DNA from: Scolanthus callimorphus
Taxonomy: Eukaryota; Cnidaria; Anthozoa; Actiniaria; Edwardsiidae
NCBI GenBank assembly: GCA_033964015.1
Contig: CM066924.1
Location: 25,717,280-25,781,279, forward strand
Direction of reading: 5' to 3'
Length of the DNA: 64,000 nucleotides
Shown here: positions 38,701-49,208 of the stretch, piece by piece
How the letters are laid out: the number at the start of each line of letters is the position of its first letter
Position numbering within the stretch: position 1 is the first letter of the stretch
The notes under the pieces: generated by a model
What the model saw: only the letters and a program-made list of their open reading frames with translations
The model's database searches: none
What the model was told of the DNA's origin: nothing
Position numbers and translations under genes: made by a program

Positions 38701-39555
38701 CATCAAAAATGCATCATAAAAGGCATCAAAAATGCAACGAACATAAAAGGCATCATAAAAGGCACCACAAAACGCATCGAAAAAGGCACCGAAAAGGTAC
38801 CACAAAATGCATCACTGCAAAAGGCATCAAAAACGCATCACAAAAGGTATGTTACGCAATTGATCACCAACTCCATGCACATAGCCTGTGACCATGCTAT
38901 AGAAAGATTAGTTACTGATGTGAGGATCTGTGCTGAGACATTAAACGAAATGAGACAGAAACAGGAAAACTTGGCAAAGGAAAATAATGACAGATTTCAA
39001 GGGCTTCAGTTGTCTATCAATGAACTTGTTATGAAGTTTGAGAAATATCATACGGAAAGCAATACAAGTATGCAAAGAATTAAAGGGGAAGCTGATGATC
39101 AAGTGTGCCAGTTGCACGCAAAAACAAAATCAGTTGTCGAGGACATTAGAGGGAACATTTCATCAACGCGTCAATGGACAGAATCAGAATATTTTAAACT
39201 GACAAGAGAATTTGAAGGCCGACTTGAACGGTTTGAGAAACTTATTATGACCAGACAGGAGAAGCTAGAATTTAAGGTTAACACTTATCTGGCAAAAGTT
39301 GAGAAATTGATAAATGAAGAGAAGGATAAGTATTTCAATCTCTGGGAACTCAGGCTGAAAGATACAATGTCAGAACAGGAAAAACAGCTGAAACATACAT
39401 GTGCCACACTTCGGCATGAATATAAACTGGGCTTTAATACTGTACACGAAAGTGTTACAAGTTTACAGAAAGTACTTGAGGCAAAGCTGAAACTTGTGGA
39501 AGATGACCTTCGCAAGTCTATAAATAATATTTTACGAATGGTGGTTCTGGTGTAA
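35740..39555 (+). CDS. FAM81: FAM81 coiled-coil protein gene (two coding exons)
   Basis: Exon A is 35740-36166 and exon B 38885-39555, joined T-CC in phase (427 + 671 nt, about 365 residues; human FAM81A is about 368 by recollection). Exon A has LEDRLFNQEKTTRALVDRAL, LLQEHIRTITSVVKRLSREI and VTDLRGRVAR, all strong FAM81 signatures. Exon B has CDHAIERL, SSTRQWTESEYFKLTREFEG and the closing VHESVTSLQKVLEAKLKLVE. The protein is predicted to be mostly coiled coil. FAM81A has been linked to synaptic condensates in vertebrates; the function in an invertebrate is unknown. The donor AT-GTGGGC is weak and the exact junction is an inference. The intron is largely a mobile element. Confidence 0.9.
37145..37639 (+). 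CDS. Basic, possibly DNA-binding ORF of the fold-back element
   Basis: The 164-codon ORF starts MLKTGAKRLLKSRKRNLELQ. Its first 110 residues are very rich in Lys and Arg. A segment RSSRKRAIDKVREALPHSPS, then KKAAILKSL, resembles ORFs I recall from repetitive elements in cnidarians and other invertebrates. The C-terminal 35 residues lose this character, which suggests truncation. No transposase catalytic motif is visible. Confidence 0.4.
   Translation: MLKTGAKRLLKSRKRNLELQNERAKRYYERKREEILAKKKEKKNSSGPKSSEQVRAKWRFYKNTERQRKTKAKKTSSSAGSGFANRSSRKRAIDKVREALPHSPSKKAAILKSLIDSPQTRSHLADTGTRDYGNTIRVYGNAHKEYCIVFFLLVYIELKDTKRV
38192..38494 (-). CDS. Unrecognised ORF inside the fold-back element
   Basis: 100 codons starting MLTNSDEHLWLVDELQYIDY. 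Its amphipathic, helix-like composition looks more like a protein than a random frame. It is on the opposite strand to the other ORF of the element. No family was recognised, and it could be a fragment of a larger gene of the element. Confidence 0.3.
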   Translation of the reverse strand: MLTNSDEHLWLVDELQYIDYMLRIQEERMQTVFRRLILMKSTIAIGNLNAGDEEQAIVLMLVRIREFFADVRGLMCTLSGHRSRTISLLDSINCLNESRD

Positions 39556-40342
39556 TTTGCATGCCAAATTACATACTGCCAAATTACATACTGCCAAATT
39601 ACATACTCCTTAAAGGGGCACTCGCATGCTTGCCTGAAAAGCAAATAATTCAAATTGCAATCCAATTCCATCCTCTTGATAATAGATGAAAACACTATAG
39701 TTTTGTATTTATTTAACAGCAGTTAAAAGGTCATTCAACAATCCTGGACTGTTATTTTGGTTATATCCCAGTGAACTTAAATGTATTTTGGTGATTTGAA
39801 TTAGACTTATTTTTTGACAGGAGATAAAGTTACAACTTTTGAAACTGTACAATAGATTATACAAACCTAAGCATTCGACTCTAGCCAAGAGTCTTGATCA
39901 CAGTGTGTTTTGTCAGGTTGTACAATAATTGAGCGTGTGAGTGCCCTTTTAAGCAGGGATCAAATGGCAATGAGTGTTGGTGATGAGAGTTTTCCCGTTT
40001 GATCACGAACTCTCATCGACTCTCATTCACTCTCATCAACTCTCATGCACTTTGAACAATTTGAGTTGTTGACCGTTTGATCGCACAGATGAGAGTTTTT
40101 CAGTCAGCAGCTGCCACTAAAAGAACTACAGGTTCATTTGGTTCCTGAACTGCAGGCTTTCCTCTGTGAACAGGCACTGGTTGCTAGTGCTCACGCTGAC
40201 TCTCATGAACTATCATCACCATTTGATCGCTTCTCGTGAGAGTAGATGAGAGAGGATGATAGTTGGAACTCTCATTAGCTGTCATCAACTCTCATCACCG
40301 TTTGCTCCCTGCTTTAGAGCCTGACATTTTATTATCTTATGC
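39556..40342. repeat. FAM81 downstream region with short tandem repeats
   Basis: Three copies of a 16-bp unit containing CCAAATTACATACT follow the FAM81 stop directly. From about 39,970 to 40,310 the sequence is studded with CTCTCAT/ATGAGAG heptamers in both orientations. No gene seen. Confidence 0.7.
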
Positions 40343-40607
40343 AGGCCCATAGCCAGGGGTTCCCCCCCACCCCCCATGTTACAAAAAGATCCACATTTAA
40401 GGGTTTGGAATTGACTGAAAACACTGTTTTAGTGATTAAATGGGCCAAACAGAAGACTGTGGTCACTTTGGTATACAGCTAGTTTCGTATACTTGCTTGT
40501 TCTAGCGAATTTTCACTAGCGGTTTCTGAATAAAAAATAAATGCATACCACTTTGGTCCGCTTTTTCTAGATTAGCACCCCCCACAAAAATCCCTGGCTA
40601 CGGGTCT
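40343..40607. mobile_element. 265-bp MITE with CAGGCCCATAGCCAGGG ends
   Basis: The left end matches the inverse of the right end CCCTGGCTACGGGTCTG. C- and G-rich runs sit just inside both ends. A second copy at about 41,020-41,830 is split by another element. Confidence 0.75.
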
Positions 40608-41131
40608 GCATAGCAATGGTAAATTATTAAAAATGTGGCCAACTTGTCATCAATTGAAACCCGGATGAGAATTAAATATATTAGTGTCTTAATGCAACTA
40701 AATGTTCCCATAGATGCCCATACTGAGGCCAGTTTCAGACATCAAACTTTTGCAGTGTTGAATCCAATTATTAGAAGTTTCATATGCAGCTTAGAGGACA
40801 TTTTGTCTTGAGCAAAAGGTAAAACCATATGAACGAGGGGGTGCGCAAGCAAGGTAGTTTTTGGTTCGGGGTCGTTAATTAATATAAGAAAAATCTAAAC
40901 TCTGCTAAAATGAACAACTTCATTAGATAGAACAATCTTTTAACTTTAAAACGATAATATAACTGATTATCATAGCATAAATTGCGACGCAACGAGAATT
41001 GTTTTCCGCAAGCGCAGTCACTTTGGCATACAGCCAGTTTCGGATATTTGCTTTCAGTTTTAGTGAATTTTGACTAGCGGCTAATAAATTCATACCACGT
41101 TGGTCCGCTTTTTCTAGATTAGCACCCCCCT

Positions 41132-41793
41132 CAGCACCATTAAGGCATGGCTCACAAACGAATTGTCATAAATGTAGGGGGTGGTCTAACTCCAGTGATT
41201 TCAACTGTTCGGTTATTTAAAGGTTTTTAGCCTGTGTGGGCTTGAAAAATAAGTAAATTTTGGTTGCTGTTTCTATGACAACTTTAAATGTGATCTTTGA
41301 ACTCGAAGGTAACGGTTTTTTTAAAAGTGCTCCTGCGGACAGGGAAAGGCTTTGAATCCTGAAAATGTTTAAGTGCCAATTGACTTAAGTCTGGGTATAT
41401 ATTGTTGATCTAATTGGAAAAGTTGACTTCTTCATTGGGAATCCTATTTAAGGACAATGTGAAATTCGATACCGTTCGATAACTTCTTATCCATATGTGT
41501 TGTGCACCATTTCCAATTAGATTTACAAACACCAAGCTAAGTATTATTTTTTCCACTAATTTATTTTTTTGCCTCTTATGAATTTTTCCTGTCAGCAGGG
41601 GCAGTTTTTAAAATTCCGTTAAAAATGAGGTTCAAAGGTCACACTCCAGGTTGTCATAGAAACGATACTCAAACTTTGTTAAGTTCTGGGTGCTCTGTAA
41701 CATGAATTAAGTTTCGTAAAGAAATGAGTAAATGCATTAAATATAGACCACCCCCTACGCTTTTCCTCCCATAGCCATGCCTTAATAGCACTG
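41132..41793. mobile_element. 662-bp MITE starting CAGCACCATTAAGGCATGG
   Basis: The ends CAGCACCATTAAGGCATGG and CCATGCCTTAATAGCACTG are inverted copies. A truncated second copy, itself interrupted, begins at 45,086 inside the gypsy element. The interior has no ORF. Confidence 0.85.
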
Positions 41794-41959
41794 AGCCCCC
41801 ATCCCCCACAAAAATCCCTGGCTACGGGCCTGGAACTTGATAGTGTATCGTTGGTTTTAACATTACCTTGACTTATTCATGTATTATTGTCTATTCTAGG
41901 ACTCCTTCATTGTTTTGATTAAAGATTTTAATTCAAACGAGGCGGTTAGGAGTCATAAT

Positions 41960-42540
41960 AGTCAACATACAATGCTCGGTACCCGAATGCGTCTTCCGCG
42001 CCACATGCACTTGCGGCCTAGCGGTCGACTACACAGACCACGTCATCCGTGACGTCATCATCAACGGTTTGTACGATACTGACATCAGGAGAGAGGTGCT
42101 AGGAATCGAGAACATCCTCGCGAAACCCATTAACGAAGTCATCGCGCTGGTCGAAGGTAAAGAGATGGCACGTAACGCCTTCCCCTCCTCTGCCATGTCG
42201 TCACTCCAGCCCCAGATATCGCCACGAACTCCAGCCACTACCGCCCCCTCACCTATCGACCGGGCAAGGGAAGCACTATGCCCGGACTGCAATCAGGCAT
42301 TCAAGGTCTTTAGGGAAGGGACCAGGTGATGGAATGAGAAACCACACCAGATGTGCATCGACTGCTATCGAGCCAATCGCCGCAGAAAGCGCCAACAATG
42401 CCAAACCCCACAGCGCCCGCCCCAGGCCCCTAAACCAGCAGTCCATGCAATGGAGCCCGAACCTATCTCTCAAATCGCGTTGCTACAGACCAACAGCCCA
42501 ACGCCTCTCGCGCAGAGAGCCACGCTCAGGCACCAGACAC
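41960..42540 (+). pseudogene. Gag-like segment of the gypsy element
   Basis: The open part reads through YDTDIRREVLGIENILAKPI then NEVIALVEGKEMARN, typical of gypsy Gag in marine invertebrates. It is followed by a cysteine motif (CPDCNQAF) and a frame break at about 42,327, after which a basic tail (CYRANRRRKRQQ) continues in another frame. Confidence 0.7.
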
Positions 42541-42679
42541 CCACGCTACTATCACTAGAATGGATCATCACATCTTCTCTTATAAGGGAGAATGGAGAAG
42601 GGCCCGCCACCGCGACCACCCCCGGGCCGCTGGCGCTACACGAGAGCCCCCCAGGGGTTGCCGTCCTCGGGAGACGGGT

Positions 42680-42995
42680 ACAACCGCAGGTTTGACGCCG
42701 TCTTAGCGGAATTCGAGCGTAAAGAACGCTGTAACGACGACACGGTACACCTACGACAGCGACTAGAGGAACACTGGTGGAGGACGATCGACTTCCTTAC
42801 CCGCGTAGGCCAAGCAGGCATCGTCCTCTACCCCGACAAGTTCCAGTTCGCCGGAGAGGTGTCGACTTTGCCGGCTTCCCGCGAGTAGCAGGCCACACCA
42901 TCGAACCGCTGCCAAAGTGCCTCGACGCAGTCAGAGACTTCCCGTCGCCGAACAGCACCACCGACATCAGAAGCTGGTTTGGCCTTGTAAATCAG
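42680..42995 (+). pseudogene. Reverse transcriptase segment of the gypsy element
   Basis: The thumb-side part of RT is visible: HWWRTIDFLTRVGQAGIVLY then PDKFQF, and in another frame VDFAGF and AVRDFPSPNSTTDIRSWFGL. At least one frameshift (about 42,860) breaks it. The YxDD active-site region is missing. Confidence 0.75.
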
Positions 42996-43925
42996 TTTAT
43001 TGGTTTATCAGTCTTGTTTATTAGCTTTGCCCGAGGGCTGGGAAATCTTCACAGAGCGCGAGGCTCCAATTACGAGGTTCCCTGGTCAGTGTGGTGGGTT
43101 AGTAAGTTGTAAGCCCTGCACTGAGGTTGGGCAACTTCCGACGTCCTCGTGGTTCTTTAACGTCCCTCTGGTTCAGGTAAAGGACGGACCATTTGATACT
43201 TGATGGGGGGGGGGGGGGGGGGGGTGGGGGGGCTGATTCCCCAAAAAAATATCGAGCAAGCCTCTGACCTAGAAAAAAAATAACGCGCAAGCAAAGCTGG
43301 TGCCGAAAAAAAATCGAACAAGCTCACTCTAAAACTCTCTCCTGATTTCTGTTTTTTTAGGGAACCTGATGCCTTTGTAAACAAAGTGTTTTTTGGTCGG
43401 CTCGCGCTGCGCGCTCGCCACCTACAACACTAAATAACTTTACTAGCTTTGGGCGCATAAAAAGCGGATGCTGTGGTGTAGCATTTGCAAACTAAAAATC
43501 GTACTGGGCTATGATTAATTTTGGAAAATTTCTATGATTTTTTTTCAATAAGAATTTCATTGACCTCGTAGTTTGATTTTCAAAATCAGAATCCTGAAAC
43601 CAAACATCTTCATAGTAGCGAAAATCTTTCATCCTGATCGGATGCTATAGCATACCAATTTCGCAAATGCTAACATAACAGGAGATCTTGAAATCGTAAT
43701 TTATTGAAGGGATCAATAGTCGTTTTGACGGCGAAATAATTTAAGTGATATCTCAAATCAAAAAATTAAAAGAAATATCCGGAAAAAAAAAATCGAGCAC
43801 AGTCACGTTCTAGGAAAAAAAATTCGAGCAGCAAGACTGGACGCGAAAAAGTATCGAGCCAAAATAATTAGCCACTCCCCCCATCAAATATCAAATGGTC
43901 CGTCCCTTAGTGTAGTGTATGTGAG
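42996..43925. mobile_element. Insertion splitting the gypsy RT/RNase H region
   Basis: Gypsy sequence stops at GLVNQ and resumes with QLRDVMAP-like coding at about 43,950. Within the insert, 43,179-43,910 is a MITE with ends GGACGGACCATTTGATA, an adjoining G-tract and the inverse. The left 180 bp of the insert is of unknown origin. Confidence 0.75.
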
Positions 43926-43939
43926 TGTAGTGTATGTGA

Positions 43940-44560
43940 GGTCTCCAATTATTCACAGCTGCGCGACGTCATGGCGCCCTCAAGCCATTCCTCAGCCCCG
44001 CCAACAATTCACGTGGTCCCTTGAACTAGAAGACGCTTTTCGAGCTTCAAAGAAGCCATTGTCAAGGTCATCCGCCAGGGCGTTGAGATCTACGACCTCA
44101 ATAAGTGAACCTGCCTCCGCCCCGACTGGTTATGAAGCATGCAGGCTGTCTGACCCCTGTAATGGTCCAAGCGCGGAATCGGCTACTTCCTCTGCAACAA
44201 CATTGCAGTTGCTCCTCGGGCGTCCCTGACTGTTGCGCCGGGGGTTGGCGAATCACAGTGGCTGGCTCGCGGTTCCTGAATTCGGCCGAGCAGCGCTATG
44301 CGGCCATCGAAGGCGAAGCCCTCGCCGTTGCTTGGGGCCTGCAGCAGACGCGCTACTTCACCCACGGTGTGAAGACTTGATTATTGTCACTGACCACAAG
44401 CCCTTGACGAAGATCTTCGGGGACCGCACCCTGGATGAGATCACCAACTCTCGCTTGTTCCTCCTGAAACATACACTACCCTGGAGGTTCGAAATCATAC
44501 ATTTGCCTGGGAAAAGCAACCACACCGCCGATGCAGCCTCCAGGAGTCAAAGGCCCCCCC
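43940..44560 (+). pseudogene. RNase H segment of the gypsy element
   Basis: Recognisable strings are AEQRYAAIEGEALAVAWGLQ, LIIVTDHKPLTKIFGDRTLD and FEIIHLPGKSNHTADAASR, all hallmarks of Ty3/gypsy RNase H. They fall in at least two reading frames. Confidence 0.85.
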
Positions 44561-45085
44561 CCCCCCCCCCCATTGGTTCACCGAGCTTCCCTGACGCCGC
44601 AGAGTCGGCATTGATGGCCACGATACGACGTGGCGCCAAAGAGCTCGGCATCATATCCTGGTCCCTCCTCGCGCACGAGACAGCTGCCGATGCATCCCTA
44701 GGCCGCCTCCTACCATCAATAGATCAAGGAGCACAGCACCTCGACAGCGCAGATGCCGAACTCGGGAGTTCCCGCCGCATATATGAGTCGTACACAGAAG
44801 ACGGAGTCCTCCTGTACAAGGACCGCGTTCTGGCCCCCCCGTCTCTCCGCGATACAGTCCTACAGCACCTCCATGCCGCGCACCAAGGTGCTTCCACGAT
44901 GGAACAGTGCGCCCGTGCCATCGTTTACTGGTCAGCATGTCGAAGGATATCCATGAAGTAAGAAAACCATGTACATGACTGTAACCGGAACGCCACGTCA
45001 CAAGTCGCAACACCCCCATTGCATCCTCGCCACCGGTCCACTCCATTCGAAGAAATCTTCGCCGATTTCTTCGACTACCACGGAT
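44561..45085 (+). pseudogene. Integrase N-terminal segment of the gypsy element
   Basis: Includes HAAHQGASTMEQCARAIVYW from the zinc-binding region, followed after a frameshift by HPRHRSTPFEEIFADFFDYH, the start of the catalytic core. The core is cut off by the MITE at 45,086. A C16 run lies at about 44,554-44,570. Confidence 0.8.
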
Positions 45086-45490
45086 CAGCACCATTAAGGC
45101 AAGCTGACAAAAGAATTGTCATAAAACCTAGGGGATGGTCTAATCCAGTACTTTCAACTGTCATTCTAGTTATTCTAGTTTGTCTAGTATTCCACCGCCT
45201 GTGGGGGGTGGAAAAATAAGTAAATTTTGGATGCTGTTTCTATGACAACTTCAAATGTGACCTTTGAACTCGAAGATGACGTTTTTTTAAAAAGTGCTCT
45301 GTGGGTAGGAAAGGCTTAAATCCTGAAAATGTTTAAGTGTCAAGTGGCTGAAGCCTGGGTATATATTGTTGATCTCATTGGAAAAGTTCGACTTTTATTT
45401 GGAATCCTATTTTAGGACAACCTGAAATTCGATACCCTTCGATACCCTTTTATCCATATGTGTTGTGCACCATTTCCAATTAGACTTAAT
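45086..45490. mobile_element. Second CAGCACCATTAAGG MITE copy, interrupted
   Basis: Collinear with 41,132-41,525 at roughly 85-90% identity by eye. It stops near 45,487, where another element begins. The matching continuation (ACACCAAGGTAAGTATCATT) resumes at about 47,460. Confidence 0.8.
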
Positions 45491-45499
45491 ATAGATTTA

Positions 45500-47456
45500 G
45501 CCACTGGCTAAAAGCGGAGCTCCTGGTTATAAAATTTCTGTGTGAATGAAAGGGATTCCCATGTGTACATGGTTTACATGGTTGCTTTAGAGTCTTCCCT
45601 TCACGAGATATTAATTTTTCAAGCATAGATGACGTCATCGATGACATCATATCACGTGACCACTTCATTTCGCTCATCTAGTGACCTAGACTACACTACC
45701 AAAGTTTGGTTGTTTTATAGCCTGAGTATCAGGACCCTCCCCCTCCTCGAAAAAAAATGAGAGAAGGAGGGAGGAGGGCCTGACACAAATGCATTCAAAA
45801 GTTCATATTCAACATTCAGAATCTGAATGCTGCGCTGATTGGCCAAAAGACAAAGGGACGCGTCACGTGAGTTAAACCGGAAGCGAAACTTGAAGCGTTT
45901 TGCTCGTTCGAGTACAAGCCGCGATGGAGAGAGGAATCTTTCGGGAACACGAACGCAAATATTTAATAAATTCGTCCATTCAAATTCGGAATATGGACGA
46001 AAGAGAGTTTGACGATGATGTAGAGTCTGGAATACAGTTTTTTCCTGCTATACAAGTAAAAGAAGAGCAGACCGCGTGCCTCAAATTCTAGTAGTTTTGC
46101 CAACTGCTTTTGACAAACGCTAATTTATCAACGCCGATGCTGTACGCTAGCTTCTGGCTTTAATTAGAAAGATGAGAGAAGACCCTTGCGAGTATCGTTA
46201 CTAGGCCCGAAAGCAGCAAGTCTCGCTAAAAGCTAAGGGAATTTCGGCATCCCTCGAAGATCAACGATAACAAAGAAATCCTGCTCGGAAGCGCTACATT
46301 TTCTCCTAGCTCAGGCTAAAATTGTTCCCGCAGGATTTCGGCAGCTTTCGCTAGAAAAAACGGTCCTTTGAGCTCGTGATAAGCTTATGCAGTTCTGTAG
46401 TAGAATTTCCTTGCGGAATTCCTGCACACATCGAGACCCGCTCGCCGAAGTTCCCACGCAGTCCACACTTTCAAACAGGTTTCCCAAAATAACCGATCGA
46501 GTTCCAAGCTTTCCAGATACTTTTGTTGGAGAAAATAAGTGTACTGATCCGGATTTGTGCCATATTTAATAAGCTTGATCTTTTACAAACGAAAGAAGCA
46601 AGCAAGCTCGTTTTGGTTTGGTTCAGGGAAACGTACTTGAGCGAGACAATAGGCGATGACAGCTGACGACAATTTTTGATATGATTTGACAGCCGCCTTG
46701 AAGGGGGCGGAATTCTATTTTTCCTCTCTCATTTTTTCACAGAAAAATAAAATTCCGCCTGATACTCAGGCTAGTTGTTTTAGAGTCTTCCCTTCACGAG
46801 ATATAAATTTTCAAGCATAGATGACGTCATCGCTGACGTCATATCACGAGACCATCTCATTTCGCTCATCGGTGACCTAGACTACACCCAAGTTAGTTTT
46901 GGTTGTTTTAAAGTCTTCCCTTCACGAGATATTGATTTTTCAAGCATAGATGACGTCATATCAATGAATCACTTGTCATTTTTGCCGAATGCACTTGGGA
47001 GGACTGGGTCGAGTCGCGCGGGCTAGCTGTGGGCCCAAATCAATGGCGGACAGATCCAGAACTCGAGTCTCTGTGATTCCTGCAAGTTTTCATTCAAGAT
47101 TTCACAGTTTTCTTGCTACATTTGCCGAAATTCTTATCAAAAGAGGATCTCCTGTCACTCCCTTATAAGGTAAATGATTCCAAATATGGTTTGGCCGTGA
47201 GGTGTTGAAAAACGACAATTTTTGGGTTGGAGATTGTTTCATATGTCATCGATGACGTCACATCACGTGTCCGTGTTACAGCACCCCCCTTGTGGCATAG
47301 ACAAAATATCCCAAGTATGGTGTCTTAGCATGTTTCCTTGAGGAGATATATTTTTTTTCTTTGCATGCCACAGGGTTCCCATGTGTACACGGACGGACGG
47401 ACGGCGTACGCTATATAGTATACTATACGTTTTTCCCTTAGGTATGGTGCTCCGCT
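45500..47456. mobile_element. Composite element inserted in the MITE, with a 1.06-kb element inside
   Basis: The outer ends AAAGCGGAGCTCC and GGTGCTCCGCTAAA are inverted. Internally, a roughly 130-150-bp unit (AGTCTTCCCTTCACGAGATA; AGCATAGATGACGTCAT) occurs three times. The first and second units are separated by an element at 45,718-46,773 with ends AGCCTGAGTATCAGG and CCTGATACTCAGGCT. Confidence 0.7.
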
Positions 47457-47589
47457 AAAAACACCAAGGTAAGTATCATTTTTGATTGATTAAAGATTTA
47501 ATGCAAATGAGGAGGTTTTTCTTGATATCTAACAGCTGCACATGATCATATACAAGGGACTTGCTATTTCGGGTACTAACAATGCATCC

Positions 47590-47920
47590 TGGAGCAACTC
47601 ACTTCAATCTTGAAGAAAATGTACAAAGAGACGACTGCCTGAATTCGTGTTGCTGTGATAGTGGGTTAGGGTAACGTTGCGGTGCTGGGAAGATGAGTGC
47701 CATTGAAGTGTTAAAATGGAACTTGTACGCAGATGATGTGGTAATGTCTTGCACAAGTGTTAGTGCATGAAGCCGAGATTCTAACGACGCTGACGAATGT
47801 CATCAATGACACATGCAAAGCGGTTTGGTCTGTTAGGGCTAAGACGAAAACGCAAGTATTCAACTGTAATGTACTGGCGAAATCAACCAACCCTGTTTAG
47901 TAATCTGTTTCCATTGAGAA
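47590..47920 (+). pseudogene. LINE reverse transcriptase fragment with a YADD motif
   Basis: LKWNLYADDVVMSCTS matches the catalytic palm motif of non-LTR reverse transcriptases. In another frame EILTTLTNVINDTCKAVWSV, then RAKTKTQVFN, follows at the spacing expected for the next RT block. Stops and frameshifts show it is dead. Confidence 0.65.
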
Positions 47921-48044
47921 CGTAAGGAGAGGGTCCACAATAGGTTTTTCGGGACTGGGCCTTTTTCGGGAAAGCGACAAAAAAGCAGGCGATCGCGAGA
48001 TTCGGGATTCCGATTGTTCGCGGGATGCGGGATCTTCATAATTC

Positions 48045-48270
48045 AATGCGCGGGGTTAGGGTTAGGTTTTGGTTATTTTGGGTGATCTTAGGTTATCTTG
48101 TGTCCAAGTAACCAGTCACTAGTTACCTTATAGTCACGAATTATATAGAGTCACGAGTAACCTAATTACGACTTATATTAGAGTCACGAGTAACCTTAGA
48201 GTCACGAGTAAACTTAGAGTCACGAGTTACCTACGAGTCACGGGTTATATTAGAGTGTAACATTCAGTGT
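48045..48270. repeat. Telomere-like stretch and GAGTCACGAG tandem repeat
   Basis: GGGGTTAGGGTTAGG occurs at about 48,052, followed by about seven irregular copies of TTAGAGTCACGAGTAACC with spacing of 20-40 bp. A few further copies lie near 48,650. Confidence 0.7.
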
Positions 48271-48340
48271 TATTGTACAGCGGTCATTACCCTTAGTGCG
48301 CATGCTCGTACTGGACATCGTGGTCTGAACGTCCGCCATG

Positions 48341-48563
48341 TCATTCTCGTACCAGAGCTCCCCGGCTCACTCGTCACTTCGCAGGGGAGGCTCTGGGGAC
48401 ATCCAATTGAGGGCCGTCGCTGATTGGCTCATTTTGAACGTTGGAGCATGCGCTGAAAGGTATTTCTCTCAGCGGCTCTGTATCAAATCTCGCGCATGCG
48501 TCAGTGGCTGTCACCAGAGCCCCCCCGCGAGGTTACGAGCCGGGGAGCTCTGGGAAGAGAATG
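48341..48563. mobile_element. MITE with CAGAGCTCCCCGGCTC ends
   Basis: CCAGAGCTCCCCGGCTC at 48,352 is mirrored by GAGCCGGGGAGCTCTGG at 48,537. The interior is GC-rich and non-coding. Confidence 0.8.
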
Positions 48564-48953
48564 CCGCCATGTTGACTTGAGTTGAGTAAATCTATTTGTT
48601 ATGACTAGTTCAGGTCTTCTTTCTGACTTTAATAAGAATATTACATAGAGTCACGAGTTCTCTAAGAATCACGTCGTTCATTTTAGTTAGGCCTACGGCG
48701 AACATCAACGTCGAACTTCAGTCGCTCTTCCTCTGTCGAACCTTCATTTCCTTTTCATAGGCCGCGCTAATTATACTTTATAATCAAAACTTTCTATTGA
48801 ATGAATGAATGACTCGTTTATTATACCTCTTGCAGTGTTTGTGGCACTGAATTGCAGGTACAGGCCAAGTAATTACATATCAACATTTAAATATTGGGCA
48901 AATTTGTTAGTAGCCAGGTGGCAAAGCGGTCAGTATTCGTACTTTTTGTTGTT

Positions 48954-49208
48954 ACAGCCGATTGCGTTTGAGCGTTCTACCCTAACAGTTCGCATGTTGT
49001 GTTTGAACGTTTGAAAGTTGCGTTTCTAGGATGAAACGAGACGTTTCTATGGCGAACCAAGAGTTCTGTTCTCTCTGATTGGTCAGTGAAAAATACACAT
49101 GGTGGTTGCCCTTGGAAACGTCCGACTTTTTGTCTCACAACGCAACTTTCAAACGTTCAACGTAACGTGCGAACTGTTAGGGTAAAACGCTCAAACGCAA
49201 TCGGCTGT
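48954..49208. mobile_element. 255-bp MITE
   Basis: ACAGCCGATTGCGTTTGAGC at the left is mirrored at the right. About 75 bp of each arm pair with few mismatches, including AACGTTTGAAAGTTGCG. Confidence 0.85.

Larger units (their letters stand above)
36785..38850. mobile_element. Fold-back element in the FAM81 intron with inverted tandem-repeat arms
   Basis: The left arm (36,785-37,030) is a degenerate tandem run of GATGCCTTTTNN on the plus strand. The right arm (38,592-38,850) is the same motif inverted (GGCATCNNAAAAGGCATC). Between them are two unrelated ORFs. This resembles fold-back transposons with repetitive inverted ends. The right arm stops about 35 bp before the FAM81 exon B acceptor. 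I could not define target-site duplications. Confidence 0.7.
41955..45085 (+). mobile_element. Broken Ty3/gypsy retrotransposon
   Basis: Gag, reverse transcriptase, RNase H and integrase segments occur in the normal order but with stops, frameshifts and insertions. I found no LTRs. The GC content is visibly higher than in the flanks, which fits a fairly recent arrival with different base use. Confidence 0.85.

Noticed and set aside
41132..41793. piggyBac assignment from the TTAA near each end
   Set aside because: The inverted repeat continues outward past TTAA to CAG/CTG, so TTAA is internal and not a target duplication.
48052..48068. Interstitial telomere
   Set aside because: Only two GGGTTAGG units; too short to mean more than chance or a MITE fragment (a similar pair occurs at 10,099).
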